From the NCBI GenBank assembly GCA_022650485.1, contig JALCPP010000002.1:1-64000 (forward strand): DNA of 64,000 nt, written 5' to 3'. The position numbers and the translations under genes are program-made. The notes under the pieces were generated by a model. The model worked only from the letters and a program-made list of their open reading frames with translations. It ran no database searches and was not told where the DNA came from. How positions within the stretch are numbered: the stretch's first letter is position 1; every line of letters begins with the position of its first letter. The stretch is from Oscillospiraceae bacterium (GTDB lineage: Bacteria > Bacillota > Clostridia > Oscillospirales > Acutalibacteraceae). Below, one piece after another: positions 34,716 to 43,840 of the stretch.

Positions 34716-36728
34716 ATGAAAGGTAGTACATATCCAGCGCTGTTTTCCCCTTTAAAAATAAAAAACTTGACGATTAAGAATCGTACTGTTATGATGCCAA
34801 TGGGAACAAATTTTGCCTGTGTAGATGGCTCAATCAGCCGTGAACACATGCGTTATTATATTCAGCGGGCCAAAGGGGGAACCGGGCTGATTATCGTGGA
34901 AAATGTCAACGTTTCTTTTCCTGTGGGTTCCAACGGAACAACACAGCTCCGCATGGATCAGGACCGTTTCATTCCACGTTTTTTTGAATTGTGTGAAGCC
35001 CTTCATGCCGAGGGGTGCAGTGTTTCTGTTCAGCTTAACCACGCGGGTGCTTCCGCACGTTCGTCACGGATCGGGGTGCAGCCCGTTTCTGCGTCGAATC
35101 ACCCCAGCAAAAGAGGAAGCGAAATACCGCGGCCCCTGACTGCTGAAGAGATTCACGGAATTGTGAAGGATTTTGGCGCGGCAGCGAAACGGGCGCAGAA
35201 TGCAGGATTCGACAGTGTCGAGATCCATGCCGGCCACTCTTATCTGCTGAGTCAGTTTCTCTCCCCTACCACCAATGACCGCACGGACCAGTATGGTGGC
35301 TCTGCTGAAAATCGTGCCCGCTTCCTCTGTGAGGTCGCACAAGAAGTGCGCAGTCAGGTTGGACCGAAATTTCCAATTATGCTTCGCCTGTCAGCCGATG
35401 AATTTGTTTCCGGCGGGAACACGCTGGAGGATACCCTGGAATATTTGAAGTACGTTGCCGATTTGGTGGATGTCTTTAATGTTTCCTGTGGCTTGAATGA
35501 TTCCTTGGAGTATCAGATTGATTCATGCTTCCGGCCCGACGGCTGGCGTTCTTACATGGCACGCGCGGTGCGGGAACGCTTTGGAAAGCCTGTAATCACC
35601 ATGGGAAATATCCGTGATCCGCAGGTGGCTGAAAGTATTCTGGAACGGAAAGACGCGGACCTGATCGGGCTTGGGCGTGCTTTGATTGCAGACCCTGAAT
35701 GGGCATGGAAAGCACAAAACGGGCAGCTGGAAGAAATTCGCAAATGTATTTCCTGCAATATTGGTTGTGCGGGAAACCGGATTGGAAAGAACCGCCCGCT
35801 GCGCTGCACAGTCAATCCTTCGGTGATTGACGGCGAAGCTTATAAAAATCTGAAAGTCATTCGTCCGTGTACCGTTGTTGTGATCGGCGGGGGGACGGCA
35901 GGACTGGAAGCCGCATGCACGGCGGCAGAAGTTGGCTGCACTGTGTCCCTTTTGGAACAGTCTGACCATCTTGGCGGGCACACCACGGATTTGATCCGGT
36001 TGCCGGATAAGGCGCGAATGGGAGATTTCACAAAATATCTGGTTCACCGGGCTTCCAAGCTTGAAAATCTGACGGTTCTTCTCAACACGCCGGGCAGTGT
36101 CGACAAAATTCGCGAATTGAAGCCGGATATTATTGTCAATGCAACCGGTTCCGTTCCGGTTCTGCCGAATATTCCGGGCTTGAGAGACGTGACCGATCAG
36201 GAAGGCAGCCCTGTCCGGACGGTGTTTTCCATGATCAGCCATGTGGACAGTTACCCGTCTGATATGACGGGTAAAAAGGTCGTCGTTGCCGGCGGCGGTG
36301 CGGTCGGGCTGGATATGATGGAATTTTTTGCAACCCGTGGTGCCGAGGTAACGGTCATAGAACTGCTGCCGGCTTTAGGCAATGATCTTGATCCGATCAC
36401 GAAGGTATGCGACGCAAATTTGATGAAAAAACATAAAGTACGGCAGCTGACCGGAACCCGGCTTTTGGAAGTGCAGAAAACGCAGTTCCTTGTCGAGGCG
36501 GATGGAAAGCAGGTTGCGCTTCCGCTGGATTATGGCTTCATTTGCCTGGGAATGCGCCCGTTTGCACCGGCGCTGGAAGAAATTAATTCCGAATTTGCAG
36601 GCGCTGCAGAAATTCTTAATATTGGAGACAGCTTAAAAGCCGGTCAGATTATTAGCGGCGTGCGGAGCGGACGAAATATCCTGCGGACTTTGAGACGCTT
36701 CGGATTTTTGATTTCGGACTGTGTTTGA
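34716..36728 (+). CDS. Enoate reductase, old-yellow-enzyme type with 4Fe-4S and FAD domains
   Basis: 670 residues in the 2,4-dienoyl-CoA reductase/BaiCD/2-enoate reductase family. An N-terminal FMN TIM barrel (about 1-340; HAGHSYLLSQFLSPTTNDRT) is followed by a CxxCxxxC...C cluster motif at about 345-370 (CISCNIGCAG). Then come FAD- and NAD(P)H-binding Rossmann motifs (VVVIGGGTAGLEAA and VVVAGGGAVGLDMM). It reduces activated C=C bonds. In this setting it would remove ring double bonds after dehydration steps. Confidence 0.93.
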   Translation: MKGSTYPALFSPLKIKNLTIKNRTVMMPMGTNFACVDGSISREHMRYYIQRAKGGTGLIIVENVNVSFPVGSNGTTQLRMDQDRFIPRFFELCEALHAEGCSVSVQLNHAGASARSSRIGVQPVSASNHPSKRGSEIPRPLTAEEIHGIVKDFGAAAKRAQNAGFDSVEIHAGHSYLLSQFLSPTTNDRTDQYGGSAENRARFLCEVAQEVRSQVGPKFPIMLRLSADEFVSGGNTLEDTLEYLKYVADLVDVFNVSCGLNDSLEYQIDSCFRPDGWRSYMARAVRERFGKPVITMGNIRDPQVAESILERKDADLIGLGRALIADPEWAWKAQNGQLEEIRKCISCNIGCAGNRIGKNRPLRCTVNPSVIDGEAYKNLKVIRPCTVVVIGGGTAGLEAACTAAEVGCTVSLLEQSDHLGGHTTDLIRLPDKARMGDFTKYLVHRASKLENLTVLLNTPGSVDKIRELKPDIIVNATGSVPVLPNIPGLRDVTDQEGSPVRTVFSMISHVDSYPSDMTGKKVVVAGGGAVGLDMMEFFATRGAEVTVIELLPALGNDLDPITKVCDANLMKKHKVRQLTGTRLLEVQKTQFLVEADGKQVALPLDYGFICLGMRPFAPALEEINSEFAGAAEILNIGDSLKAGQIISGVRSGRNILRTLRRFGFLISDCV

Positions 36729-36901
36729 TTCAGTGTCATTGTACAAGAGTTGCAGACAGGCTTTCAGCAGGTAAACGCGCGGTCGGAAAGCGACGCCGTT
36801 TCCCTGCTTGCCGGGGTGAAAACGGCTGCAATAAAATATATAAAACGTTTCTATAAAAAACAATTTTCCTCATTGCAGAATTTGAAAAAGGAGGGAGCCA
36901 T

Positions 36902-37432
36902 GTGGAAAATAGGGAAATAGAAGAGAATGCTTCAGAACAGGAAAAAGAAAGAGTCGCAGTTCAACCGGAAGATCAGAATACAGTCAAGCGTGCTCCAGGC
37001 GAAGTCTGGTTTTTAGGGCTGTTGTTTTTGATAACGTTGGTGCTGTTTATTGAATCCCGGAAGCTGAAAGGTATTTTTACCGGATTTACGAATCCGGGTT
37101 CACTGCCTCAAATTTTTATTTTAGTATTGTTTTTACTTATTATTTTGGAATTGTTTAAAACGTTGTTCCGCGAAAAATTCGTTGAAAGCAGACTGAAAAA
37201 GGCTTTGGGGTACCTGATTTCCCGTGACGTGGTTTCCCTTTTAATTATGGTAGTGGCTTATGTAATATTGCTGCCGTTTGCACACTTTATCGTTACGTCT
37301 TCCCTTTTCTTATTTGGCACGATGTATCTGCTTGACCGCCAAAAACCGATTCAGAAAATCCTGGTTTCTGCCGGAGTGATAGCGGCTATCCAACTGATTT
37401 TTCATTCTCTTATGCAGGTCGTTCTGCCTTAA
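36902..37432 (+). CDS. tctB: Tripartite tricarboxylate transporter small subunit TctB
   Basis: 176 residues: an acidic cytoplasmic N-terminus and four predicted helices (TctB pattern, FTNPGSLPQIFILVLFLLII). The GTG start at 36902 follows GGAGGGAGCCAT. It is the small membrane subunit of a TTT-type secondary transporter that works with a periplasmic or lipid-anchored binding protein. Confidence 0.85.
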   Translation: MENREIEENASEQEKERVAVQPEDQNTVKRAPGEVWFLGLLFLITLVLFIESRKLKGIFTGFTNPGSLPQIFILVLFLLIILELFKTLFREKFVESRLKKALGYLISRDVVSLLIMVVAYVILLPFAHFIVTSSLFLFGTMYLLDRQKPIQKILVSAGVIAAIQLIFHSLMQVVLP

Positions 37433-37455
37433 TCACAGAAAGGAGCAATACATCT

Positions 37456-38988
37456 ATGGCGTCTTTATTTTCGGGTTATTTTGCAGGATTTAGCAGTTTT
37501 TTTACACCATATACATCCATTACGATGATTCTCTGGATTGCGGTAGGTGTTTTTTTAGGAATCTATCTTGGCGCAATTCCAGGCCTTTCCGTGACGATGG
37601 CGGTCTCCCTGCTCATTTCTTTTACGTTTTCATGGGATACATATCCGGCTCTCGCGCTGATGATCGGCGTTTTTACCGGCGGAGTTTATGGCGGAAGCCG
37701 TGCGGCGGTTCTTCTGAATATTCCGGGCGCTCCTGCGGCGGTGGCAACGACATTTGACGGCTATCCGCTGGCAAAAAAAGGTGAGGCCGGGATTGCAATG
37801 GGACTGAGCACCACGGAGTCAGTGATAGGTGGTTTTGTTGGTCTGCTGTGTCTTATGCTGTTTTCACCGCTGATCGGGCGGCTTGCCGTCAATTTTTCAG
37901 CCCGGGACTACTTGCTGTTGGCAATCATGGCACTATTTCTGGTGGGTTCCCTGTCGAAAGGTTCGCTGTCAAAGGCTTTAATTACAGCTTTTTTGGGCGT
38001 GGTAGTCGGTATGATCGGGATGGACCCCGTTACCGCGCAGCCAAGGCTGACGTTTGGGATTCCGAATCTGTTGGCAGGTGTTAATTTCGTTGTAGTCATG
38101 ATTGGTTTATTTGGCATGTCTGAGGCTCTGTATCAGCTGCACTATTGCATGAAACCGGTCAAACAGAAAGTTCAGAAAATTTTGCCAAGTTGGAGCATTA
38201 TTAAGGAAAATTTACCTTTGGCACTGCGCAGCTCTCTGCTTGGAATGATAGTGGGCGCGCTTCCCGGAACGGGAGGGGATATTGCATCCCTCATTGCATA
38301 TGACCACGCAAAGCGCGTTGTAAAAAATCCAAACCGGCCCTTCGGGGAAGGAGCCTATGCTGGTGTAATTGCCCCGGAAAGCGCAAATAACGCAGCAATC
38401 GGAGGTTCTTTTATTCCCATGATGACCCTGGGAATTCCCGGCGATTCGGTTACGGCAATTCTGATTGGAGCCCTGACAATTCATGGAATTCGACCGGGCC
38501 CGCTGCTGATGAATGATCAGCCGCAGTTTTTCTGGATGATCGTCGGCTCGCTGATGCTGGCCAATTGCTTTTTGCTGATTTTTGGACTGACAGGAATCCG
38601 GATGTTCTGTAAGGTGGTTGAAGTACCCAAACATATTATCATCCCTGTGATTGTAGTTCTGTCTATTATTGGAAGTTATTCGATCAATAACAGTGTCATG
38701 GATATCTATTTAATGTTTTTCTTTGGAATACTCGGTTACCTTTTTAAAATGCATGATTTTCCTGTTGCCACCATGGTTCTTGGAATTATCCTTTCCGGTA
38801 TTCTTGATACCAACTGGCGCAGGGCTATGAATATTGCCCATAATCATTTTGGGGAATTTATATCGGGATTCTTCACTCATCCAATTTCGTTGCTTCTGCT
38901 GCTTTTAATTATCTTTGTGGCCATTCCCAAAAGCAAGAAGCAGAAAATTGCTTCCCTGTTTCACCGAAAGAGCGGAGCAGAAGCATAA
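37456..38988 (+). CDS. tctA: Tripartite tricarboxylate transporter large permease TctA
   Basis: 510 residues, 11-12 predicted helices, with the TctA signatures GIYLGAIPGLSVTMAVSLLI, GGVYGGSRAAVLLNIPGAPA and ALPGTGGDIASLIAYDHAKR. It is the transport channel of the TTT system for carboxylates. It lies 23 bp after tctB. Confidence 0.95.
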   Translation: MASLFSGYFAGFSSFFTPYTSITMILWIAVGVFLGIYLGAIPGLSVTMAVSLLISFTFSWDTYPALALMIGVFTGGVYGGSRAAVLLNIPGAPAAVATTFDGYPLAKKGEAGIAMGLSTTESVIGGFVGLLCLMLFSPLIGRLAVNFSARDYLLLAIMALFLVGSLSKGSLSKALITAFLGVVVGMIGMDPVTAQPRLTFGIPNLLAGVNFVVVMIGLFGMSEALYQLHYCMKPVKQKVQKILPSWSIIKENLPLALRSSLLGMIVGALPGTGGDIASLIAYDHAKRVVKNPNRPFGEGAYAGVIAPESANNAAIGGSFIPMMTLGIPGDSVTAILIGALTIHGIRPGPLLMNDQPQFFWMIVGSLMLANCFLLIFGLTGIRMFCKVVEVPKHIIIPVIVVLSIIGSYSINNSVMDIYLMFFFGILGYLFKMHDFPVATMVLGIILSGILDTNWRRAMNIAHNHFGEFISGFFTHPISLLLLLLIIFVAIPKSKKQKIASLFHRKSGAEA

Positions 38989-39056
38989 AAGGAAGCAAGA
39001 CGCAGTGTGTTTTGTGTTCCTGATTTCGTGGACAAAGAATTAGGGGGGATTCAATA

Positions 39057-40082
39057 ATGAAAAAGTTATTATCCATAGTGATGGCATCGTTAATAAGCCT
39101 TGTGATAGCTACGGGCTGTAACAATACGGCTTCCGACAGTAGTTCTTACCCCAGCAAAAGCATTAACGGATATATTGCGTGGGCCGCCGGCGGCGGCACC
39201 GACAATGTGATGCGCACAATTTGTCCTTTGGCACAGAAAGACCTTGGTTCTACTATTGTTTTGACCAATAAAACAGGTGGAACCGGTTCTATTGCAACCA
39301 AGTATGTGTATAGCCAGCCTGCCGACGGATACAGCCTGCTGCTGAATGCTGAAAACCCGCCCCTCTATAAGCTGCTGGGTTTGGGTACCATCGATTATGA
39401 TAACTATATCCCTGTTCTTGTCATGGCTAAAAACGTGGGAATTCTGGTTGTTCCGGCGGACTCAAAATATAATTCCTATCAGGATTTAGTTGACGATGCA
39501 AAGGCTCATCCGGGCAAATTGAATATTGCTACCACCGGAGTGGGCGGTCTGCCATATAGCTGCTTTGCTCTTACTTGTATGGTAGAAGGAATTGATTACA
39601 ACGCCATTACCTATGACGGAGACGGAACGCTGCAGCCCGCATTAATCAGCGGAGAGGTGGATGCCTCTGTGGTTGCGCAGTCTGCGGCCATTCAGTATAT
39701 CGCCACTGGAAAGATGAAAGCTCTTGGCGTTTATTCCGGCGAACGCTGTGAAAATAAAGAACTTGCTGATGTTCCTTCCCTGGAAGAGTGCAACAGTGCG
39801 TACGAAGGCATGCTGGATGACTGGGGGCCTTTTTACGGCGCATTTGTCAAAAAGGGTACGCCGGATCATGTGGTAAAAACGCTTCAGGATGCTTTCTATA
39901 AAGCATATCAAACCGATACTTTCCAAAAATTCTGTGAGAATCTCAGCTTGCAGCCTTTGGGATACACTGGTGATCAGGCGCAGTCGTTCATTAAAAAGTG
40001 GCAGTCCATAACTTGCTGGACCCTGTACCGTGCGGGTGCTACATCAATATCCCCGGCAGATCTCGATATTCCGGAGCCCTGA
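39057..40082 (+). CDS. tctC: Tripartite tricarboxylate transporter binding lipoprotein TctC
   Basis: 341 residues. The lipobox Cys is at residue 21 (VIATGC). The mature part has TctC features: AAGGGTDNVMRTI, NKTGGTGSIATKYV and TTGVGGLPYS. Extracytoplasmic solute receptors of this family bind diverse carboxylates. The order tctB-tctA-tctC with the catabolic genes suggests a second uptake route for the acid degraded here. Confidence 0.93.
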   Translation: MKKLLSIVMASLISLVIATGCNNTASDSSSYPSKSINGYIAWAAGGGTDNVMRTICPLAQKDLGSTIVLTNKTGGTGSIATKYVYSQPADGYSLLLNAENPPLYKLLGLGTIDYDNYIPVLVMAKNVGILVVPADSKYNSYQDLVDDAKAHPGKLNIATTGVGGLPYSCFALTCMVEGIDYNAITYDGDGTLQPALISGEVDASVVAQSAAIQYIATGKMKALGVYSGERCENKELADVPSLEECNSAYEGMLDDWGPFYGAFVKKGTPDHVVKTLQDAFYKAYQTDTFQKFCENLSLQPLGYTGDQAQSFIKKWQSITCWTLYRAGATSISPADLDIPEP

Positions 40083-40133
40083 TGCCGGGGAATGCCATAG
40101 CGCGGGTGATCTGTTTCATCATTTGATTTTTAT

Positions 40134-40176
40134 AGGGATATCCCGCGATAAGGCCGGGGATATCCCTTCTTTTTTT
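40134..40176 (+). terminator. Intrinsic terminator after tctC
   Basis: Arms AGGGATATCCC and GGGATATCCCT separated by 12 nt, followed by TCTTTTTTT. Confidence 0.88.
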
Positions 40177-40239
40177 AGAGAGGGATGCCCATCGGTATAC
40201 CTTTGAAAATATAGGGGAGAAAGCGGGCAACAATGCAAC

Positions 40240-41253
40240 ATGATTACCAAGGTGTTTGAAAGAATTTATTCTATTCCAATCAGGCTTCCCCATAATCCAC
40301 TGAGGAACTTGAACTGCTATTTTATCCGTGGATGGGGCAGGCACGGCAAGAATCTGCTGATCGACACCGGCTTTAACATGCCGGAGTGCCGCGAGGATTT
40401 GCGAAAAGGGCTTTCGGAGCTGAATGCGGATCTTACGAAAACGGATCTTTTCTTAACGCATCTGCATGCCGACCATACGGGGCTTGCGGCGGAGCTGGAG
40501 GCTGCCGGTGCTCATATCCTGATGGGAGAAACAGATTTTGCCATGCTGAGAAAATACAAATATGACGGACCATGGCGTAAATGTTTTCCAGAGTACCTCG
40601 GGCTGGGTGCTTCTGAGCAGGAGATGGAGCTCATGATGGCCAGCACGCCTGCCCGGAAATATATCTCTTCCCCTTTTCATGCAGAATTGGTTCAAAACGG
40701 CGATTCGCTTTTTTATGGGGGGTACCACCTTACCTGCGTTGCTGCACCGGGCCACACGCCAGGTCATATTTGTTTGTATGATGCTGCGGATCGTCTGATG
40801 TTTCTGGGGGACCATGTCCTTTTTGACATTACCCCAAATGTTACCGTTTGGCCGGAAGTGAAGGACAGCTTGGGGGACTATCTGAACAGCCTGCGGAAGA
40901 TGGAAGCTTATGATGTTGAAATTCCTCTTCCTGCCCATCGTACAACCAACGGGATTTCCATGGGTACACGCGTAAACGAGCTTTTGGTGCACCACGAGAG
41001 ACGATTGGGGGAATCCTATGCCCTCTTGTGCCGTCAGCCGCGGCAGACCTGCTATCAAATTGCGGCTCAGATGACGTGGAAAATCAGGGCGGATGACTGG
41101 TCTCAATTTCCGCCCGGACAAAAGATATTTGCCTTGGGAGAGACAAAATCTCATTTAGACCACCTTGTTTGTAGCGGAAAAGCCCGGTGTGAACGGAGCC
41201 CGGACGGGAACTGGCGGTATTCCGCTGTACAAAGGGATGCATGGGACCGTTGA
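40240..41253 (+). CDS. MBL-fold metallohydrolase
   Basis: 337 residues. Zinc motif THLHADHTG at about residue 74, further ligands in APGHTPGHICLY and FLGDHVLFDIT, and an extra C-terminal helical part of about 110 residues. The glyoxalase-II-like layout includes thioesterases and lactonases. The RBS is weak (AGGGGAG is 20 nt away). It is flanked by terminators on both sides, so it is a single-gene unit. A CoA-thioester or quinolactone hydrolase would suit the island, but this is speculative. Confidence 0.85.
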   Translation: MITKVFERIYSIPIRLPHNPLRNLNCYFIRGWGRHGKNLLIDTGFNMPECREDLRKGLSELNADLTKTDLFLTHLHADHTGLAAELEAAGAHILMGETDFAMLRKYKYDGPWRKCFPEYLGLGASEQEMELMMASTPARKYISSPFHAELVQNGDSLFYGGYHLTCVAAPGHTPGHICLYDAADRLMFLGDHVLFDITPNVTVWPEVKDSLGDYLNSLRKMEAYDVEIPLPAHRTTNGISMGTRVNELLVHHERRLGESYALLCRQPRQTCYQIAAQMTWKIRADDWSQFPPGQKIFALGETKSHLDHLVCSGKARCERSPDGNWRYSAVQRDAWDR

Positions 41254-41280
41254 GTGCACTGACTTTTGCTTATTAAAATC

Positions 41281-41325
41281 AAGGGATATACTCCGAATTT
41301 CGGAGTATATCCCTTTTCCCTTTTA
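41281..41325 (+). terminator. Intrinsic terminator of the MBL gene
   Basis: A perfect 15-bp stem AAGGGATATACTCCG with AATTT loop, followed by TTCCCTTTTATT. Confidence 0.9.
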
Positions 41326-41332
41326 TTAGCAA

Positions 41333-41387
41333 TTTCGGTACTGCCAGGTTCTGAACCGGGTCATGGAAGGATAAAATAGTACCGGAA
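41333..41387 (+). promoter_or_regulatory. Structured element in the metE leader
   Basis: A 10-bp outer stem (TTTCGGTACT with AGTACCGGAA, one G-U) encloses 35 nt, including a small GGTT-CTG-AACC hairpin and the unpaired string GGGTCATGGAAGGATAAAAT. It lies about 180 nt before metE. No SAM-box, cobalamin or T-box core could be recognised, so its type is unknown. Confidence 0.5.
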
Positions 41388-41569
41388 GGTTTGGTAAGCT
41401 GACTTTCATTGGATAACATAACAGAAGGCACAACGATATTTCCACTTTTCAGTATCATAGATTTTGTCTATATCAGGCCATAAAATTTTTAAGTTAGCTA
41501 TGGCTTCACTTTTGTGATATCCTGTTTTTAATAGAAATGACCGGGACGTAAGGATAAGGAGATGCCGCA

Positions 41570-43840
41570 ATGAAAACGTCTGTCATCGGATTCCCAAGGA
41601 TTGGGTCAAACCGGCAGTTAAAGGCTGCCACAGAAGGATATTTTAAAAATAAAACAACATTGGAAGAATTGCTGCAAACGGGCAAAGAACTGCGGAAAGC
41701 GCACTGGCTTGCCCAAAAGGCCAGCGGCATTGACTTGATTCCATCCAATGATTTTTCTTTTTATGACGGGATGCTGGACACTGCCGTGATGCTGAATGTG
41801 GTTCCACAGCGTTATCAGGAGCTGAAACTGTCCGGTCCCGCCGAATATTTTGCCATGGCAAGGGGCTATCAGGGTGAAAACGGCGACGTAAAAGCCCTGG
41901 CGATGAAAAAGTGGTTTAACACAAACTACCATTACCTGGTGCCTGAAATTGAGGATGATGCGCAGATCAGGCTGGCGGGCACAAAGGGATTGGATGAATT
42001 TTCAGAAGCGAAAGAAATGGGTATTCTAACCAAACCCGTTGTGATCGGCCCGTTCACTTTTTTAAAGCTCTGCAAGTTTACCGGCAAAAAGAAGGCTGCC
42101 GATTTTGCGGAAGACATTAAAAAGGCATATGTTCTGCTGACTGCAAAATTGACGGCGCTGGGTGCCAAATGGATTCAGTTTGACGAACCGGGACTGGTTA
42201 CGGATTTGACCGAACAGGATCTCGCGTTTTTTAAAAATCTGTATCAAAATATTCTGAGTAAAAAAGGAACGGCTCAAATTCTTTTGCAGACGTATTTTGG
42301 CGATATCCGGGACTGCTACGGGGAAGTGACCGCGTTGGACTTTGACGGAATCGGGCTTGACCTGCTGGAGGGGCAGGAAAACCTGGAACTGCTGCAAGAA
42401 GAGGGTTTCCCGAAAGACAAAGTCTTATTTGCGGGCTTGGTTAACGGAAAAAATATCTGGCGGAATCATTACGAAAAAACGCTTTCCACGCTGAAAGAAC
42501 TGAAAAAGGAAGCTCATTCGATTGTTCTCGGCACGTCCTGCTCACTGCTTCATGTGCCGTTCACCGTAGAAAATGAAACCAGGCTCAGCCCCGCACACAA
42601 AAAGCACCTGGCGTTTGCCATGGAAAAGTTAACGGAACTTGCCGAACTGAAAAAGCTGGATTGCTGTGAGCGGCCGCTGCAGAAAGACGAATACCGCGCA
42701 AACGAAGCCCTGTTTCAGAACGACAGGCATCTTGAAAATACCGCTGTAAAAGAGAAAGTCGCTTCTCTTTCAAAGCAGGATTTTACAAGAACACCCGCTT
42801 TTGCACAGCGCGAGAAAATTCAGAAAGAGTACTTTCAGCTTCCGCTTCTGCCAACCACCACCATTGGTTCGTTCCCCCAGACGGCGGACGTGCGGGAAAA
42901 TCGGTCCGCTTATAAAAGAAGAAAGATTTCAAAACAACAGTATGTTGATTTTAATAAGCAAAAAATCAAGGAATGTATTGAACTGCAGGAAAAAATCGGT
43001 TTGGATGTTTTGGTGCACGGTGAATTTGAACGCAACGATATGGTCGAGTATTTCGGCGAAAATCTGGAAGGGTTTCTCTTTACCGAAAAGGCATGGGTGC
43101 AGTCCTATGGCACGCGCTGTGTAAAGCCACCGATTATCTGGGGGGATATTTCGCGCCGGAATCCCATTACGGTGGACTATGCGGCTTATGCGCAAAGCCT
43201 GACAAAAAAACGGGTGAAGGGAATGCTGACGGGGCCGGTTACTATTTTGAACTGGTCGTTCCCCAGGGAAGATATTCCGCTGAGTGAGTGCGCGTTTCAA
43301 ATTGCGCTCGCTATCCGCGAAGAAGTGCTTGACCTGGAAGCGCGCGGCATCAAGATTATTCAGATTGACGAAGCGGCCCTGCGGGAAAAGCTGCCGCTGA
43401 GAAGGGCGGACTGGCATAAAAAATATCTGGACTGGGCAATCCCGGCGTTCCGGCTGGTTCACAGCGGGGTCAGGCCCGACACGCAGATTCACACGCATAT
43501 GTGCTACAGCGAATTCGGCGACATCATAGGGGATATTGACCAAATGGATGCGGATGTGATTACGTTTGAGGCTTCGCGTTCCGACCTGAGCATTATCAGC
43601 GCGCTTCAGCAGTGCGGATTCCGGACGGAAGTCGGCCCCGGCGTTTACGATATTCATTCGCCACGAGTGCCGGCAGTAAAGGAAATTGTGAATGCACTGC
43701 ATCAAATGCTGGAGAAAATTCCAAAAGAAAAGCTGTGGGTGAACCCTGACTGCGGCTTGAAAACCAGGGGGTACAAAGAAACCGTGCCAAGCCTGGAACA
43801 TCTTGTTCAGGCGGCACGGCAGGTCAGAGGAGAAGATTAA
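41570..43840 (+). CDS. metE: Cobalamin-independent methionine synthase
   Basis: 756 residues, full family length. An N-terminal barrel (IGFPRIGSNRQLKAATEGYF) is followed by a catalytic C-terminal barrel with zinc ligands His643 and Cys645 (THMCYSEFGD) and Cys728 (NPDCGLKTRG). It transfers the methyl group of 5-methyltetrahydropteroyl-polyglutamate to homocysteine. AAGGAG precedes the ATG. metF, which makes the methyl donor, starts directly after the stop codon. Confidence 0.97.
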   Translation: MKTSVIGFPRIGSNRQLKAATEGYFKNKTTLEELLQTGKELRKAHWLAQKASGIDLIPSNDFSFYDGMLDTAVMLNVVPQRYQELKLSGPAEYFAMARGYQGENGDVKALAMKKWFNTNYHYLVPEIEDDAQIRLAGTKGLDEFSEAKEMGILTKPVVIGPFTFLKLCKFTGKKKAADFAEDIKKAYVLLTAKLTALGAKWIQFDEPGLVTDLTEQDLAFFKNLYQNILSKKGTAQILLQTYFGDIRDCYGEVTALDFDGIGLDLLEGQENLELLQEEGFPKDKVLFAGLVNGKNIWRNHYEKTLSTLKELKKEAHSIVLGTSCSLLHVPFTVENETRLSPAHKKHLAFAMEKLTELAELKKLDCCERPLQKDEYRANEALFQNDRHLENTAVKEKVASLSKQDFTRTPAFAQREKIQKEYFQLPLLPTTTIGSFPQTADVRENRSAYKRRKISKQQYVDFNKQKIKECIELQEKIGLDVLVHGEFERNDMVEYFGENLEGFLFTEKAWVQSYGTRCVKPPIIWGDISRRNPITVDYAAYAQSLTKKRVKGMLTGPVTILNWSFPREDIPLSECAFQIALAIREEVLDLEARGIKIIQIDEAALREKLPLRRADWHKKYLDWAIPAFRLVHSGVRPDTQIHTHMCYSEFGDIIGDIDQMDADVITFEASRSDLSIISALQQCGFRTEVGPGVYDIHSPRVPAVKEIVNALHQMLEKIPKEKLWVNPDCGLKTRGYKETVPSLEHLVQAARQVRGED

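Noticed and set aside
41254-41569. SAM-I or cobalamin riboswitch before metE
   Set aside because: The conserved cores of neither class are visible; only an unclassified stem-loop is present.
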